Below are positions 40,605 to 49,845 of a stretch of 64,000 nucleotides of DNA, in pieces. The translations under genes were made by a program, and so were the position numbers. The stretch is from Streptomyces iconiensis (GTDB lineage Bacteria > Actinomycetota > Actinomycetes > Streptomycetales > Streptomycetaceae), in assembly GCF_028657195.3 (NCBI RefSeq), contig NZ_JANCPR020000005.1, positions 1 through 64,000 on the forward strand, in the 5' to 3' direction. Each line of letters begins with the position of its first letter. Position 1 is the first letter of the stretch. Under the pieces are notes generated by a model. It saw nothing but the letters and a program-made list of their open reading frames with translations. It was not told the origin of the DNA and searched no databases.

Positions 40605-41909
40605 ATGCTTGACGTACGGAGGATGCAGGTCCTGCGGGCCGTGGTGAACAGTGGTTCGGTGACGGCGGCGGCGCGGACCCTCGGGTACACGCCTTCCGCC
40701 GTGAGTCAGCAGGTGGCCGCGCTGGAGAAGGAGGCGGGCACGCGGCTGCTGGAGCGCGTGGGCCGGGGAGTGCGCGCGACGGCTGCGGGGCGGTTGCTGA
40801 CCGAGCACGCTTCCGTGATCGGTCAGAGCGTCGCCGAGGCGGAGGCCGCCCTGGCGGATCTGCGCGCCGGGCGTACGGGGCGGCTGGATGTGCGGTACTT
40901 CGCCACGGCGGGGGCCTCGCTGGTGGCGCCTGCCGTGACCCGGTTCCGCGGCCGGCACCCCGACGTGCGGGTCAACCTGCGGTTGGCCGATCCGGCGGAC
41001 TCGATCCTGAGCGTGGCCGCGGGGTCGGCCGACCTGGCGCTCGTGGTCAGGCAGGGGGCCGAGGCGGTCCGGGGCCCGGCGGCGGATCAAGGCCACGTGG
41101 TTCGGGGTAGGGCGGCGAACCGGGCTGAGGCGGCGAACCGGCGTGGGGCTGCGGCTGGTGATGCGGCGGCTGGAGTTGCGGGGCCTGGAGGTGCGGCGGC
41201 TGGTGATGCGGCGGCTGGAGTTGCGGGGCCTGGAGGTGCGGCGCCTGGAGGTGTGGCGCCTGGCGATGTGGCCGCTGGAGCTGCGGGGCCTGGAGGTGCG
41301 GCGGCTGGTGAGGCCGCATCTGGAGGTGCGGGGCCGCGTGAGGACGGGCCTGGTGCGGTGGCGAACCGGGGTGGGACTGCGCGGGGTGCGGGGGCAGCGG
41401 GCCGGGACGTGGCCGGACAGGGCGTGGCTGGGGAGAGCGTGGTCGGGGTGCGGTTCGTGCATCTGCTTGATGACCCGTATCGGGTCGTGCTTCCCGCCGG
41501 GCATGCGCTCGCCGCGCAGTCCGCCGTCGCGCTCGGGGAGTTGGCCAGGGAGCCGTGGGTGCGGGGTGATCCGGCGGACGGTGCGTGCGCGCGCATCGTG
41601 CGGGACGCCTGTCTGGAAGCCGGGTTCGATCCCGCCTTCGCGGTCGACAGCGAGGACTACGCGACGGCGCAGGGCTTCGTGGCCGCCGGGCTGGGGGTGG
41701 CGCTGCTGCCGCGTACCGGGCTGGAGGCGCGTCATCCGGGGGTCGTCGTACGGGAGTTCAGCGGGCGCGGACCCCTGCGGCCTGTGTGTGTCGCGCTGCC
41801 GGAGACGGGGGCGCCCGCGCGGGCCGAGCCCGCGGTGCTGGAGGGGCTGTTGACCGCGTTTCTGGAGGTCGGAGCGGAGGTCGGAGGGCGCGGGAATGGC
41901 GTGAAGTGA
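40605..41909 (+). CDS. LysR family regulator with repeat-encoded insert
   Basis: The 434-residue protein has a LysR HTH (MLDVRRMQVLRAVVNSGSVT, TPSAVSQQVAALEKEAGTRL) and the effector domain, but residues ~155-280 are an Ala/Gly/Pro insert of about 130 residues. Two exact 45-bp DNA units (41148-41192, 41193-41237) encode AAAGDAAAGVAGPGG twice, with decayed copies after. The effector fold resumes at VVGVRFVHLLDDPYRVVLPA. Usual LysR length is ~300. ATG 40605 follows GGTGA; a GTG at 40596 is possible. It probably controls the divergent hydrolase. Confidence 0.83.
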   Translation: MLDVRRMQVLRAVVNSGSVTAAARTLGYTPSAVSQQVAALEKEAGTRLLERVGRGVRATAAGRLLTEHASVIGQSVAEAEAALADLRAGRTGRLDVRYFATAGASLVAPAVTRFRGRHPDVRVNLRLADPADSILSVAAGSADLALVVRQGAEAVRGPAADQGHVVRGRAANRAEAANRRGAAAGDAAAGVAGPGGAAAGDAAAGVAGPGGAAPGGVAPGDVAAGAAGPGGAAAGEAASGGAGPREDGPGAVANRGGTARGAGAAGRDVAGQGVAGESVVGVRFVHLLDDPYRVVLPAGHALAAQSAVALGELAREPWVRGDPADGACARIVRDACLEAGFDPAFAVDSEDYATAQGFVAAGLGVALLPRTGLEARHPGVVVREFSGRGPLRPVCVALPETGAPARAEPAVLEGLLTAFLEVGAEVGGRGNGVK

Positions 41910-41940
41910 GCGGGCGAACTGACGCCGGAAGGGTTCCCTT

Positions 41941-41960
41941 CTTACCTACTTACGGGTAAG
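41941..41960. promoter_or_regulatory. CTTACC-N8-GGTAAG dyad upstream of SGNH hydrolase
   Basis: A 6-bp inverted repeat lies 41 bp before the gene start, within an AT-richer stretch that probably contains the promoter. It could be an operator; the evidence is only symmetry and place. Confidence 0.35.
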
Positions 41961-42001
41961 TACCGCTGGTAACAACAGTTGCCAGCTATAAGGGAGACCT
42001 C

Positions 42002-43531
42002 ATGGCTCGTGCGAGACCCGCGACAGCGATAGCGGCGGCGCTGGTGATGGCGTTCGGCGGAGTGGGTGTGGCGGCAGCCGCTCCCGGTGCGTCGGCACCC
42101 GATGCGCGGCAGGCGGTGAAGGCGAGTACGCCGCTGCCACCTGAGCTGGAGAAGATCAGGGCCGCTGAGGCCCAGAAGCTCTACGGGAACACCGGCGAAC
42201 GGCCGGTCGGGGAGCGCAAGTCCTCGCTCATCTCCCTGGGGGACAGCGAGATTTCGGGCGAGGGCGTGGGAACCTACGAGCCGGGCACGAACGGGCCCGA
42301 CAACTGGTGCCACAGGTCGCCCGACTCCGCCGTCCACAGGACCGGGATACAGGCGGACGTGACGTACAACGTCTCCTGCTCGGGGGCCAGTACGCAGAAC
42401 ATCCGTATCGGCGGCAGCAAGCAGTACGCGGACGAGCTCGTGCAGAGCGACAGCCTCGCCATCAAGGCGCGCAACACGCGGCTGAAGCAGATCATGCTGG
42501 TCGTCGGCGCCAATGACGACCTCCAGTTCGGGCCCGTGATGACCGACTGTGTGACCCGCTTCCTCACCTTCCAGGGCGCGTGCGAGCCCAAGTACGCACC
42601 GGGGTGGCAGGACAGGGTCAACGGTCTTCAGCCCAAGGTCGAACGCACCGTGGCCGACCTCAAGTCCGTGATGCGCGACGCGGGTTACGCGGACGGCGAC
42701 TACCAGCTCGTCGTGATGGGCTACCCGAGCCCCATCGGTCCCGACATCAAGGACAACCCCAAGTTCCCGGGCAAGCTCATCGGTGGCTGCGCCGGCTACA
42801 CCAGCGACGCTGCATGGGGCAGGAACACCGCGGTCCCCGCCTTCGAGAAGGGCGTGCGCAAGGCCGCTGCCGCCTCCGGGGCCAGCTATCTCGACGCCTC
42901 GCGCCTGTTCCACGGCCATGAGGTGTGCATGGAGGAGACCTGGGCGCGCGGCCTGTACATCGACGTGTCCAACCCGTTCCCGCCGGACGCCAACTCCGTG
43001 CGCCAGTCCTTCCACCCCAACGAGCGGGGTCACGGCGCCTTCGCCACCTGCTTCACCAAGATGTACGAGGCCGGACAGGCCGGCGTGCGGGAGGCTTCCT
43101 GCGCCGACCCGGACGGCAAGGGGCAGCCGAAGCTGTACAAGCAGGCGTGGGACGACGTGTTCACGCCACTGCGTAACGAGGGCACCGGAACCTGCCTCGA
43201 CGCCGACGGCGCTGCCAGTGCCGTAGGGACAGACGTGCGGGGCTGGGAGTGCAAGTCCCAGCGCAACCAGGTCTGGTGGTACGACTCCGAAGGCAAGGCG
43301 CTCTACGCGGGACAGACCCATGACCGGTGCGTCCAGAGCGAGGGCGGCGTCAAGAACGGGGCCGCGCTCGTGCTGGGCAACTGCTCGGGCGCCGCTGCCC
43401 AGCAGTTCGCCAAGAACGGCGCCACCTTCCGTCCCACCGGCGCCTCCGACCTCTGCGTCACCCTCCCCTCCGCCGACGCACAGGCCCGACTGAGCACGTG
43501 CGCCGGCACCGCCAACCAGCGCTTCGCCTGA
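42002..43531 (+). CDS. Secreted SGNH/GDSL hydrolase with ricin-type lectin domain
   Basis: The 509-residue protein has an N-terminal signal peptide ending near AAAAPGASA. An SGNH esterase domain follows: block I SLISLGDSEISGEG with Ser82, block III VVGANDDLQ, and block V SFHPNERGH with His338. The C-terminal ~130 residues form a ricin B-like trefoil (GTGTCLDADGAASAVGTDVR, QVWWYDSEGKALYAG, CVQSEGGVKNGAALVLGNC, CVTLPSADAQARLSTC). The esterase is probably tethered to a polysaccharide. AGGGAG precedes ATG 42002. It is related to Streptomyces extracellular lipase/esterase families. Confidence 0.87.
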   Translation: MARARPATAIAAALVMAFGGVGVAAAAPGASAPDARQAVKASTPLPPELEKIRAAEAQKLYGNTGERPVGERKSSLISLGDSEISGEGVGTYEPGTNGPDNWCHRSPDSAVHRTGIQADVTYNVSCSGASTQNIRIGGSKQYADELVQSDSLAIKARNTRLKQIMLVVGANDDLQFGPVMTDCVTRFLTFQGACEPKYAPGWQDRVNGLQPKVERTVADLKSVMRDAGYADGDYQLVVMGYPSPIGPDIKDNPKFPGKLIGGCAGYTSDAAWGRNTAVPAFEKGVRKAAAASGASYLDASRLFHGHEVCMEETWARGLYIDVSNPFPPDANSVRQSFHPNERGHGAFATCFTKMYEAGQAGVREASCADPDGKGQPKLYKQAWDDVFTPLRNEGTGTCLDADGAASAVGTDVRGWECKSQRNQVWWYDSEGKALYAGQTHDRCVQSEGGVKNGAALVLGNCSGAAAQQFAKNGATFRPTGASDLCVTLPSADAQARLSTCAGTANQRFA

Positions 43532-43636
43532 GCGCCGCCGGGCGCGCGGGCCGCACGGCCGGCCGCCCGTGATGTCACGCCGCCGCCTCCCGGAACGTCC
43601 TTGGGGTGTCTGTTCCCCGAGCGTGGAGGTGGCGGT

Positions 43637-44524
43637 GTGGTGGAGGCCGATGACCGGGCGACCGAGGTGTTCGTACGGCACAGGGAACTGCTGTTCTCGG
43701 TGGTGTACTCGCAGCTGGGGTCGATCGCGGACACCGAGGACGTGTTGCAGGAGACGTGGATAGCCTGGTCGGGCGTCGATCAGGCGCACGTCGTCAACGC
43801 GCGCGCCTACCTCGTACGTGTCGCCGTGAACCAGGCGGTCACACGGCGCCGCAGGATCAACCGGAACCGCGAGGTGTACGTCGGGCCCTGGCTGCCCGAA
43901 CCCGTGGTGGAGGGGGACGAACCCGAGGACGGCGCCGAGCGGGTCGAGCGCGGGGAGGAGGTCTCCATCGCGCTGATGGTCGTGCTGGAGACGCTCTCGC
44001 CGCTGGAACGGGTCGTCTTCGTCCTGCACGAGATCTTCGCGTACAACCTGGTGGAGATCGCTGAGATCCTCGACAAGAAACCCACCGCCGTACGGCAGTT
44101 GGCGCACCGCGCGCGCTCGCACGTACAGGCACGCCGCGGCAGGTTCCTGCCCGATCCACGGGCCAGGCGCGAGGCGACCGAGCGGTTCCTCGACGCGGCG
44201 CTCGGCGGTGACGTCGGCAAGCTCATGGATGTGCTCGCACCCGAGGTCACGCTGTGGAGCGACGGCGGCGGGGTCGTACCGGCCGCGCGGCGGCTCGTAC
44301 ACGGGCGCGACAAGGTGGCCCGGCTCATCGCCGCCGTCGCCGAGAAGCACCCGCAGGGCCTGCGCGTCGACTACCGGTCCGTCAACGGTGACCCCGCGGC
44401 GCTGCTGTTCGTCGGCGAGGACTCGTACGCCGTCGTACACGTCGAACTGGACGCTGCCAGCGGGCAGGTCGCCGCCGTGCATGTCCTGACCAACCCGGAG
44501 AAGCTGACCCGCGTGGCGGGCTGA
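43637..44524 (+). CDS. ECF41-type sigma factor (SigJ-like)
   Basis: The 295-residue protein has sigma region 2 (VFVRHRELLFSVVYSQLGSI, DVLQETWIAWSGV), region 4 (LSPLERVVFVLHEIFAYNLV, KPTAVRQLAHRARSHVQ) and a C-terminal SnoaL-like domain. ECF41 hallmarks are present: WSDGGG and NPEKL (usual form NPDKL). In this group the C-terminal domain replaces an anti-sigma factor. GTG 43637 is chosen for GGAGG 7 nt upstream. The usual target is the neighbouring gene or operon; here an MMPL transporter follows. Confidence 0.88.
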   Translation: MVEADDRATEVFVRHRELLFSVVYSQLGSIADTEDVLQETWIAWSGVDQAHVVNARAYLVRVAVNQAVTRRRRINRNREVYVGPWLPEPVVEGDEPEDGAERVERGEEVSIALMVVLETLSPLERVVFVLHEIFAYNLVEIAEILDKKPTAVRQLAHRARSHVQARRGRFLPDPRARREATERFLDAALGGDVGKLMDVLAPEVTLWSDGGGVVPAARRLVHGRDKVARLIAAVAEKHPQGLRVDYRSVNGDPAALLFVGEDSYAVVHVELDAASGQVAAVHVLTNPEKLTRVAG

Positions 44525-44527
44525 GCG

Positions 44528-44799
44528 GTGAGCGCGAGGGGGCGCCATTCGGTGCCGGGGTCCGGGTCCGGGTCCGGGACCGGGTCCCGGTCCGGGCCTG
44601 GGTCCATGTCCATGTCCGTGTCCCGGCCTGGGGTTGCGGGGCTGGGCCCCGGGGTTGCGGGGCTGGGCCCCGGGTCCTTGTGGCTGCGTGCGGCAGGGGG
44701 TTGGGCACGTCACATTCGCTCCATGTCACGGTCAGCGGGCCGGCTGTCGTCTCGGTATGCGCTGGAGATCCAGCGCGTAGGGCGAGGGAGAGGGCAGGC
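44528..44799. repeat. Hexamer and 20-bp repeats before the MMPL gene
   Basis: GGTCCG-type hexamers run from 44560 to 44630 and GGGTTGCGGGGCTGGGCCCC is present twice in tandem (44632-44671). No gene fits between the sigma factor and MMPL genes; the promoter of the MMPL gene should lie in 44690-44790. Confidence 0.7.
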
Positions 44800-47217
44800 A
44801 TGTTGGAGCGACTTGCCGGACGGTTGGTGCGGCGACCGCGGCGGATACTGCTGGGGGTGCTGGTCGTCGTGCTGGCCGTCGGCGGGCTGTCCATGGGGCT
44901 GACCGACCGGCTGACGATGGGTGGGTACGAGAACCCCGGCACGGAGGCGGCGCACGCGGAAAAGGCGCTGGAGGGGGAGTTCGGGCGCGGGCGCACCAAC
45001 CTGGTGCTGGTCGTCGAGGACCGGCGCGGCGTGGACGATCCCGCCGTCGCCGCGGCGGGGCGGCGCCTCGCGGGGAACCTGGCGAAGGACCACGTCAGCG
45101 GTGTCGCCTCCTACTGGACGGCGGGCAAGGCGGCCTCGCTGCGCGGCTCCTCCAGGGAAAGGGCGCTGGTCACCGGGCACATTGCGGGGGACTTCGACCA
45201 GGTCAACGACCGGGTGGAGAAGCTGCGGGACGACTACACAGGGTCGGTGCACGGGGTGCGGGTGACCCTGGGCGGCAGCGCGCTGATGAACCTGGAGAAC
45301 ACCGAACAGGCAGCGGAGGACGCGGCGACAGCGGAGACCTTGGTGTTCCCGCTGGTGCTGGTGGTGCTCGTGCTGATCTTCGGTTCGCTGGTCGCCGCGA
45401 TGCTGCCGCTCGCGGTCGCGCTCGCCACGATGCTCGTCGTCTTCGGGCTGATGTGGGGGCTGACGTTCGTCTTCGACGCCAACAACCTGCTGGTCAACAC
45501 CTGTACGTTCCTCGGGCTCGGGCTGGCGATCGACTACAGCCTGCTGTTCGTGACGCGGTACAGGGAAGAACTGGCCTCCGGCCGCCACAGCCTGAACGGA
45601 CCCCACGGGGGTGGGCCCCACACGGCTGAGGGCGGAACGAATGAAGGCAGGGCGAGCGAGGACGGGGCGAGTGCGCTGGGCGCCCGTGGACGCGGGGCCG
45701 GTGCGCTGGGTGCCGGTGGGCGCGACGCGGGGCCTTTCGAGGTCGGGACCAGCGAGGTGCGGGGGGCGATTCTCGCCGCGATGCGGACCGTCGGGCGGAC
45801 GGTGATCTTCTCGGCCGTGACGCTGGCCCTCGCCTGCATGTCGCTCGTGGTGATGCCCTTCGGCATGTTCCGGTCCATCGCGATCGGTGGCGCGGTGACC
45901 GCGCTGGCCGCCGCGCTGGCGACGCTGATCATTGTGCCCGCGCTGCTGGCCTGGGCCGGGCCCCGCATCGACCGGCTCAGGATCGGGCGGCTGGGTGTCG
46001 GCCGGTTCCGGATCGACCGGCTCCGGATACGCGCGCGTCGGCGTCCGGGCGCGGCCGTCAACGCGCGGGTGGGAGAAGGGGGTTGGCATCGGCTTGCTCT
46101 CCTCGTGATGCGCCGTCCTGTGTCCATGGTGCTCGGGGTGCTGGCACTGATGGCGGTGCTCGCTGCGCCCGCGCTCGACCTCAATCTGCGGCTGCCCGAC
46201 GAGCAGGTGCTGCCCAAGTCGGCGCAGTCGGCACGTGCGGCTCAGCTACTGCAGGACGACTTCGACGGGCGCGAGACCGAGACCCTCGGTGTCGTGGCCC
46301 GCGAGGCGCGGGACTCCCCGAAGCGTGAGGCCGCCGTCGCCGCCTACGCGAAGCGGCTGTCCTCGCTCGACGGTGTGCGGCGGGTGGACGCGCTCACCGG
46401 CAGCTATGTGGACGGGCAACGTGTGGCCCCGGCCGGGGCCGGTGCGGAACGGTTCGCCACGGACAAGGGCGTGTACTGGTCGGTCGTACCGTCCGTCGAC
46501 GGGCTGTCCGACGCGGGCGCCGATGTCGTCACCCGCGTGCGGGAGGCCGAGAGTCCGTATCCCGTCCTCGTCGGGGGGCCGCCGGCCGTGTCGGCCGACA
46601 CCTTCGCCTCGGCCGGGGACCGGCTGCCCCTCGTCGTGGGCATCCTGGCCCTCGGTACGTACGTCCTGCTGTTCCTGCTCACCGGCAGCGTGCTGCTGCC
46701 GCTGGCGGCGATGCTGCTGAGTGTGCTGAGCCTCAGTGCGACGTTCGGGGCGCTCGTGTTCGTCTTCCAGGACGGCCATCTCCAGTGGCTGGTAGGGGAC
46801 TTCGTCAATACCGGGGCACTCAACTGGACCGTGCCCGTGATGATCGCCGTACTCGCCTTCGGGCTGTCCATGGACTACGCGGTGTTCATCCTCTCCCGGG
46901 TCCGTGAGGAGTACACGCGGACCGGGGACGCGCGGGGGTCCGTCGCCGTCGGGCTCGAACGCGTGGGGCGCGTCATCACGTATGCGGCCATCGTGCTCTC
47001 GCTCACCTTCATCGTGATGCTCACCTCCGGGATCTCGTACATGAAGGCGCTGGGGCTCGGCGTACCGCTGGCGATCCTGCTCGACGCCACGTTGATCCGG
47101 GGCATCCTGCTGCCTGCCTTCATGCGGCTGTTGGGGCGGGCTTGCTGGTGGGCGCCGGCTCCCCTGCGACGCCTGCACGCCCGCTTCGGACTCAGCGAGA
47201 GCGGGCCCCGGGGGTGA
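44800..47217 (+). CDS. MMPL family (RND) transporter
   Basis: The 805-residue protein has the MMPL layout: an N-terminal helix (ILLGVLVVVLAVGGLSMGL), a periplasmic porter domain, and two groups of about five to six helices (from LVFPLVLVVLVLIFGSLVAA; from LPLVVGILALGTYVLLFLLT). A conserved signature GLGLAIDYSLLFVTRYREEL marks helix 4, and AFGLSMDYAVFILSRVREEY its second copy. Such proteins export lipids or small molecules. A cytoplasmic-loop insert (GRASEDGASALGARGRG) shows repeat expansion. GAGGGAGAGGG precedes ATG 44800. It lies downstream of an ECF41 sigma gene and may be its target. Confidence 0.87.
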   Translation: MLERLAGRLVRRPRRILLGVLVVVLAVGGLSMGLTDRLTMGGYENPGTEAAHAEKALEGEFGRGRTNLVLVVEDRRGVDDPAVAAAGRRLAGNLAKDHVSGVASYWTAGKAASLRGSSRERALVTGHIAGDFDQVNDRVEKLRDDYTGSVHGVRVTLGGSALMNLENTEQAAEDAATAETLVFPLVLVVLVLIFGSLVAAMLPLAVALATMLVVFGLMWGLTFVFDANNLLVNTCTFLGLGLAIDYSLLFVTRYREELASGRHSLNGPHGGGPHTAEGGTNEGRASEDGASALGARGRGAGALGAGGRDAGPFEVGTSEVRGAILAAMRTVGRTVIFSAVTLALACMSLVVMPFGMFRSIAIGGAVTALAAALATLIIVPALLAWAGPRIDRLRIGRLGVGRFRIDRLRIRARRRPGAAVNARVGEGGWHRLALLVMRRPVSMVLGVLALMAVLAAPALDLNLRLPDEQVLPKSAQSARAAQLLQDDFDGRETETLGVVAREARDSPKREAAVAAYAKRLSSLDGVRRVDALTGSYVDGQRVAPAGAGAERFATDKGVYWSVVPSVDGLSDAGADVVTRVREAESPYPVLVGGPPAVSADTFASAGDRLPLVVGILALGTYVLLFLLTGSVLLPLAAMLLSVLSLSATFGALVFVFQDGHLQWLVGDFVNTGALNWTVPVMIAVLAFGLSMDYAVFILSRVREEYTRTGDARGSVAVGLERVGRVITYAAIVLSLTFIVMLTSGISYMKALGLGVPLAILLDATLIRGILLPAFMRLLGRACWWAPAPLRRLHARFGLSESGPRG

Positions 47218-47569
47218 GGGCGGGTCTGGCTCGCGGGTGAGGGTTCGTCGGGTCGGTGGCTTACGGTCGGAGGGGATGGGGCCGCGGGGGAGGAGGCCTC
47301 GGTCCGGGGCCGGCACACCGGCCCGCATCAGGGTGTGGTCTCCCACGACGATCCGCACGGCGAGTTCTCTCATGCTCCGAGCATCGCCGCAGCCCCCATC
47401 TCCGCGCGTCGAGCGCGCGATTGAACTTCCCCTCCACCGTTCGGTTGACGCACAGGTGTACCCACGCCACCGACCACCCACCAGCCCCCGCAGAAGGGGG
47501 CGGTAGGTGGCCGGTCGGTGGGTGGGGCGGGTTGGCGCGGTGTTGGCCGGGAGGGCAGGCGGGGGCGCC
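47218..47569. other. Gene-poor gap with a response-regulator remnant
   Basis: No intact gene is supported. A short minus-strand remnant lies at 47310-47373 (separate entry). The rest, including G/C-rich 47480-47569, shows nothing clear. Confidence 0.6.
47310..47373 (-). pseudogene. Fragment of a response regulator N-terminus
   Basis: From ATG 47373 the minus strand reads MRELAVRIVVGDHTLMRAGV, which matches the first beta strand and helix of NarL-type receiver domains (usual form VRVLIADDHTLMREGL). After that, similarity ends at once and the frame runs into Pro/Arg-rich sequence. One of the two acidic residues is lost. It is probably a remnant of a deleted two-component gene. Confidence 0.45.
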
Positions 47570-49840
47570 TCAGCTGAGTACGCCCACCCTGTCCGGGGTC
47601 AGAGGAAGGTCGCGGTGGCGGACGCCGGTGGCGTGGTACAGGGCGTTGGCGATGGCGGCAGCGGTGCCGACGATGCCGATCTCTCCGATGCCCTTGCCGC
47701 CGACGGGGTTGAGGTGCGGGTCGTCCTCCTCGATCCAGTGTGCGTCGATGTCGGGCACATCCGCGCACGCGGGCACATGGTAGGAGGCGAGGTCGCGCTC
47801 GACGAAGCCGCCGGTGGCGGGGTCGATGACGCTGTGCTCCGTCAGTGCCATGCCCAGACCCATCACCATGCCGCCGATGAACTGGGAGCGTGCGGTGCGG
47901 GCGTTGAGGATGCGGCCTGCGGCGAACACGCTCAGGAGGCGGCTGACGCGGACCTCGCCCGTGACGGTGTCGGCCTGGACCTCGGCGAAGTGGGCGCCGA
48001 ACGCGTGCCGTGCGTAGTCCTGCTGGCCCTGAACGTCCTCGGTGGTGTCGGCCGTGGCCTTCGTACCACCGGACGCGAGGAGTTCGCTGCACGCCTTATG
48101 GACGGCCCAGCCCCAGGACGCCGTGCCCGATGAGCCGCCCGCGAGGGGAGCTCGGGGCAGGTCGCTGTCGCCGATGTCGATGCGTACCGAGGCGAGCGGG
48201 GCGCCGAGCGTGTCGGCCGCGACCTGGGCGAGGACGGTACGGGCTCCCGTACCGATGTCGGTCGCGTTGACCCGCACATGGAAGGTGCCGTCGGACAGCG
48301 CCTCGACCGAGGCGGTGGAGGGTGCCACGAGGACCGGGTAGGCGGAGGAGGCAACTCCGGTACCGGTCAGCAGGTCGCCCTCGCGGCGCATACGGGGGCG
48401 CGGGTCGCGCTCGTACCACCCGAACCTGCGTGCTCCCTCGCGCAGACAGTCGGCGAGGTGGCGGCTGCTGAACGGCCTGCCGGTGTCAGGCTCCGTCTGT
48501 GTGTCGTTGCGCAGGCGCAGTTCGACCGGGTCCAGGTCCAGTTCGACGGCCAGTTCGTCCATGGCCGACTCCAGCGCGTACATGCCGGGGGCCTCACCCG
48601 GTGCCCGCATCCAGGAGGGTGTGGGGACGTCGAGCGCGACGACGCGGTGTCCCGTACGGGAGGCGTCGGAGCCGTACATGACGCGGGATGGAGACGCGGC
48701 CTGTTCGACGAACTCCTTGACCGTGGAGGTGTACGTCACGACGTCGTGTCCAACGGCCGTCAGGACGCCGTCAGCGCGTGCGCCCAGCCGCATGCGCTGG
48801 ATGGTCGGCGCGCGGTGGCCGACGACGGCGGGCAGCTCCCGGCGCGGAAGGACGAGCTTCACCGGCCGTTCGACGTGCCGGGCCGCCATGGCGGCGAGGA
48901 CGACCTGGGGACGCGGGGTGCCCTTGGAGCCGAAGCCGCCGCCGACGTGCTCGGAGACGACGGTGATCTGCTCCTCGCCCATCGCGAAGAGAGTGGCGAG
49001 CGCCTCGCGGACGGTGGTGGCGCCCTGGCTGGAGTCGTAGGCCGTCAGATGCCCGTCCCGCCAGAACGCGGTGGCCGCGTGCGGCTCCATGGGGTGGTTG
49101 TGCAGCGGGGTGAGCGTGTACGTGGCGTCCACCCGGTGCGGTGCAGCCGCGAACTCCCGGTCGAAATCGCCGCGTTCACGGTCGCCGGGAACGCCGCCGT
49201 TGGCCTTCTCGGGGTGGTACATCTCGGGATGGTCGGTCATGAGGCGGACGTCGTGCGGCTCCTCCTCGTAGGAGATCCGTACGGCTTCGGCCACGGCGCG
49301 CGCCGTCTCCTGGGTCTCCGCGACGGCGAGCGCCACGTACCAGCCGCGGTGCGGGACACGGTCGTTCTGGAGCACGTAGAGGATGCCGTCGTCGGGCTCG
49401 GTCAGCCGGGGCGCGTTCTCATGGGTGAGGACGGCGAGGGCGCCGGGGAGCGCCAGCGCGTCCGACGCGTCCATGGAGGTGACACGCCCGCGCGGCACGG
49501 TCGCGGGTACGGGCCACGCGTACACGCAGCCCTCAGGGGTGTACTCCGCCGCGTAACGGGCCTCGCCCGCCGTCTTGGCCGCGCCCTCGCGGCGGGACAC
49601 CGGAGCACCGAGGGAGCCGTCGGCACCGGAGTCGCTCCCCGTGGTGCTCGCCATAACCGTGCTCCCTGTAGTGGTGCTCTTCCTTGTGGTGTTCCCTGTA
49701 GTCGCGCTTTTCCCTGTGGCGTTCCCTGTAGTGGCGCTTTCCGCGGCGCCTGTGCTGCTGGTGCCCGCGACGCTGTCGGCGCTCATGGCGCTTCCGGTGT
49801 CCGTGGTGCGGGAGTTGTCGGGTGTGTCGTGCACGGCCAT
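47570..49840 (-). CDS. Xanthine dehydrogenase-family molybdopterin-binding subunit
   Basis: The 756-residue large subunit binds the molybdenum cofactor. Landmarks are EHVGGGFGSKGTPRPQVVLA (Moco and substrate contacts), PSWMRAPGEAPGMYALESAM with the conserved Arg, ATDIGTGARTVLAQVAADTL, GGSSGTASWGWAVHKACSEL and the catalytic Glu in NPVGGKGIGEIGIVG near the C-terminus. The first ~75 residues are a Thr/Ser/Gly repeat tail encoded by imperfect DNA repeats (49650-49760). It is the third gene of a three-gene operon. The substrate (xanthine, aldehyde or other) cannot be assigned. Confidence 0.9.
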   Translation of the reverse strand: MAVHDTPDNSRTTDTGSAMSADSVAGTSSTGAAESATTGNATGKSATTGNTTRKSTTTGSTVMASTTGSDSGADGSLGAPVSRREGAAKTAGEARYAAEYTPEGCVYAWPVPATVPRGRVTSMDASDALALPGALAVLTHENAPRLTEPDDGILYVLQNDRVPHRGWYVALAVAETQETARAVAEAVRISYEEEPHDVRLMTDHPEMYHPEKANGGVPGDRERGDFDREFAAAPHRVDATYTLTPLHNHPMEPHAATAFWRDGHLTAYDSSQGATTVREALATLFAMGEEQITVVSEHVGGGFGSKGTPRPQVVLAAMAARHVERPVKLVLPRRELPAVVGHRAPTIQRMRLGARADGVLTAVGHDVVTYTSTVKEFVEQAASPSRVMYGSDASRTGHRVVALDVPTPSWMRAPGEAPGMYALESAMDELAVELDLDPVELRLRNDTQTEPDTGRPFSSRHLADCLREGARRFGWYERDPRPRMRREGDLLTGTGVASSAYPVLVAPSTASVEALSDGTFHVRVNATDIGTGARTVLAQVAADTLGAPLASVRIDIGDSDLPRAPLAGGSSGTASWGWAVHKACSELLASGGTKATADTTEDVQGQQDYARHAFGAHFAEVQADTVTGEVRVSRLLSVFAAGRILNARTARSQFIGGMVMGLGMALTEHSVIDPATGGFVERDLASYHVPACADVPDIDAHWIEEDDPHLNPVGGKGIGEIGIVGTAAAIANALYHATGVRHRDLPLTPDRVGVLS

Positions 49841-49845
49841 CCTCT

